From the NCBI GenBank assembly GCA_910588225.1, contig CAJUQT010000028.1, positions 1 through 51,462 on the forward strand: a stretch of 51,462 bases of DNA, read 5' to 3'. Made by a program: the position numbers and the translations under genes. Under the pieces are notes generated by a model. The model saw nothing but the letters and a program-made list of their open reading frames with translations. It ran no database searches and was not told the DNA's origin. Below are positions 50,438-51,462 of this stretch, one piece after another. The number at the start of each line of letters is the position of its first letter. Positions within the stretch are counted from its first letter, which is position 1. The stretch comes from an uncultured Acetatifactor sp. (GTDB lineage Bacteria > Bacillota > Clostridia > Lachnospirales > Lachnospiraceae).

Positions 50438-51462
50438 TTACCTTTCTTCATCTCCAAGCTCTTTTTTCAGCTCTTTGATTTCCTTCCTCTGCTTCCTGTT
50501 GCTTCCGAAATAAGCACCTCCTAAAACAGCTGCCAGAATCAGTTCAGCATAATGCAAAGGCGTGTGTTTTACATTCGGTGTACTGCCCATGTCAGCCAGC
50601 GGAACTTCCTCATCCGTAATCGTTACGGTTTCCTGATCTTCTTCCGGCTGTTCTACCGGTGCCTGAACGTCTTCCTCATCGTCCATAACTGCCAACGGCA
50701 CATCTTCATCCGGTATCTCGATTTCAGGAGCTGCCGGTGCAACAGGTGTCACCTGTATCGGAGCCGGTGCTGCAGCAGTTGCCGGTGGTGTCACGGTCTG
50801 CGTTACTCCGGGAACAGTGTCTGTCTCTGCAGGAGCTGCAGGGCCTTCCTCTGCCGGTGCTTCCGGTACATCATCATCCGGTATTACAACAACGTTTGCG
50901 TTGGACTCGCTTTCGCTTGCCGATGTGCTCTGGCTTTCGCTTGCATTCTGGCTCTCGCTCGTACTTTGACTTGCGCTTGCACTCTGGCTCTCGCTCGTAC
51001 TCTGACTTGCGCTTGCACTCTGGCTCTCGCTCGCACTCTGACTTGCGCTTGCATTCTGGCTTGCGCTTGCACTCTGGGTCTCGCTCGTACTCTGACTTGC
51101 GCTCGCACTCTGGCTCTCGCTCGTACTCTGACTTGCGCTCGCACTCTGACTTACGCTTGCACTCTGACTTGCGCTTGCACTCTGGCTCTCGCTCGTTGAG
51201 GTACTATCACTTACGGAAGTTGATGTGCTTTCGCTCTCACTTACGCTCGTTGACGTGCTCTCGCTCTCACTTACACTCGTTGAGGTGCTTTCACTTTCAC
51301 TTACGGAAGTTGATATGCTCTCACTCTCGCTTACAGAAGTTGACGTGCTTTCACTTTCACTTACGCTCGTCGAGGTACTTTCGCTCTCACTTACGCTCGT
51401 TGAGGTGCTTTCACTTTCACTTACGGAAGTTGACGTGCTTTCGCTCTCGCTTACGCTGGTCG
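50438..51462 (-). CDS. Serine-rich-repeat glycoprotein (SRRP), C-terminal part, runs off the window
   Basis: 340 residues of the C-terminal end; the frame is open to the right edge. From the edge: about 88 residues of a 10-residue repeat of the type TSVSESESTS, then about 105 residues of a second Ser-rich repeat built from SQSASA/SQSTSE hexads, then an acidic, Pro-rich stalk with IPDDDVPEAP, IPDEDVPLAV and ITDEEVPLADM, then a hydrophobic helix (AELILAAVLGGAYFG) and a charged tail ending KKELGDEER. Every second or third residue of the repeats is serine or threonine, the substrate of GtfA/GtfB. There is no LPxTG motif, so the protein is probably held by its membrane helix. Start and signal peptide lie outside the window. 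Confidence 0.92.
   Translation of the reverse strand, partial: TSVSESESTSTSVSESESTSTSVSESESTSTSVSESESTSTSVSESESISTSVSESESTSTSVSESESTSTSVSESESTSTSVSDSTSTSESQSASASQSASVSQSASASQSTSESQSASASQSTSETQSASASQNASASQSASESQSASASQSTSESQSASASQSTSESQNASESQSTSASESESNANVVVIPDDDVPEAPAEEGPAAPAETDTVPGVTQTVTPPATAAAPAPIQVTPVAPAAPEIEIPDEDVPLAVMDDEEDVQAPVEQPEEDQETVTITDEEVPLADMGSTPNVKHTPLHYAELILAAVLGGAYFGSNRKQRKEIKELKKELGDEER
50905..51460 (-). repeat. Coding repeats of the SRRP: 36-bp and 30-bp arrays
   Basis: From about 51196 to 51460 the DNA repeats with a 30-base period (ten codons). From about 50905 to 51195 it repeats with an 18/36-base period (six or twelve codons). The two arrays have different serine codons: AGC/AGT mixed with TCA/TCG in the first, almost only AGC/AGT in the second. 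They therefore arose as separate expansions. Confidence 0.85.

Noticed and set aside
50438..50600. LPxTG-type cell-wall sorting signal in the SRRP tail
   Set aside because: No LPxTG or close variant precedes the membrane helix; the nearest proline-containing segments do not fit a sortase pattern.
50884..51144. Arg/Ala-rich open frame on the minus strand
   Set aside because: It is an alternative frame through the serine-repeat DNA; the SRRP frame is open over the same region and continues into the recognised C-terminal tail.

Overview
The window looks like a chromosomal segment of a low-to-mid GC Firmicute, most probably a gut Lachnospiraceae (Clostridium cluster XIVa). Support: strong AGGAGG ribosome binding sites, DUF5688 and DUF6056 family proteins, a fused shikimate kinase/type II dehydroquinase, an elongation factor P of Gram-positive type, GH51 arabinofuranosidase next to an AraC regulator, chemoreceptors, and a surface protein tail carrying several acidic D-E-x-VPLA-type motifs. 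The genus cannot be fixed from the sequence alone.

Layout. (1) 1-550: 3'-truncated tRNA-Asn on the minus strand, preceded by two 105-bp tandem copies of its 5' half and a consensus promoter; then tRNA-Gly(CCC) on the plus strand. (2) 0.8-6.4 kb: MgtC-like membrane protein, a decayed ABC exporter, alpha-L-arabinofuranosidase with a divergent AraC-type regulator, and a polytopic DUF6056-like protein. (3) 6.6-25.2 kb: housekeeping and accessory genes: a soluble chemoreceptor with a CZB domain, a DUF1848/SGNH-hydrolase fusion, glutamate dehydrogenase, an SH3b surface protein, tRNA-Arg(CCG) inside a long inverted repeat, DUF5688 protein, efp, aroK-aroQ fusion, aroE, yqeG, recJ, a MATE transporter, an extracellular solute-binding lipoprotein and a small lipoprotein. 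Structured intergenic repeats occur at 21955-22110 and 25275-25540. (4) 25.6-27.6 kb: transmembrane chemoreceptor, closed by a bidirectional terminator.

(5) 27.7-51.5 kb: one long minus-strand locus, apparently a single transcription unit entering from the right edge. It encodes the C-terminal end of a serine-rich-repeat glycoprotein (SRRP), a 49-residue single-pass membrane protein, and a complete accessory Sec system (SecY2, Asp1, Asp2, Asp3, SecA2), followed by ten glycosylation genes. In order of transcription these are a Gtf3-GtfB chimera, two tandem GtfA-N-domain/GT2 chimeras that share an almost identical first 421 residues, a GtfB, a Gtf3, GtfA, GtfB, GtfA, Gtf3 and GtfB.

How it works together (family knowledge plus inference): GtfA/GtfB pairs put the first GlcNAc on serine/threonine of the SRRP repeats in the cytoplasm; Gtf3 and GT2 enzymes extend the glycans; Asp1-3 modify and escort the glycoprotein; SecA2/SecY2 export it. 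The SRRP here has no LPxTG sorting signal and ends in a transmembrane helix with a basic coiled-coil-like tail, so it is probably membrane-anchored. The most interesting part of the window is the expansion and domain shuffling of this glycosylation set, which looks like combinatorial evolution around the GtfA/GtfB scaffold.
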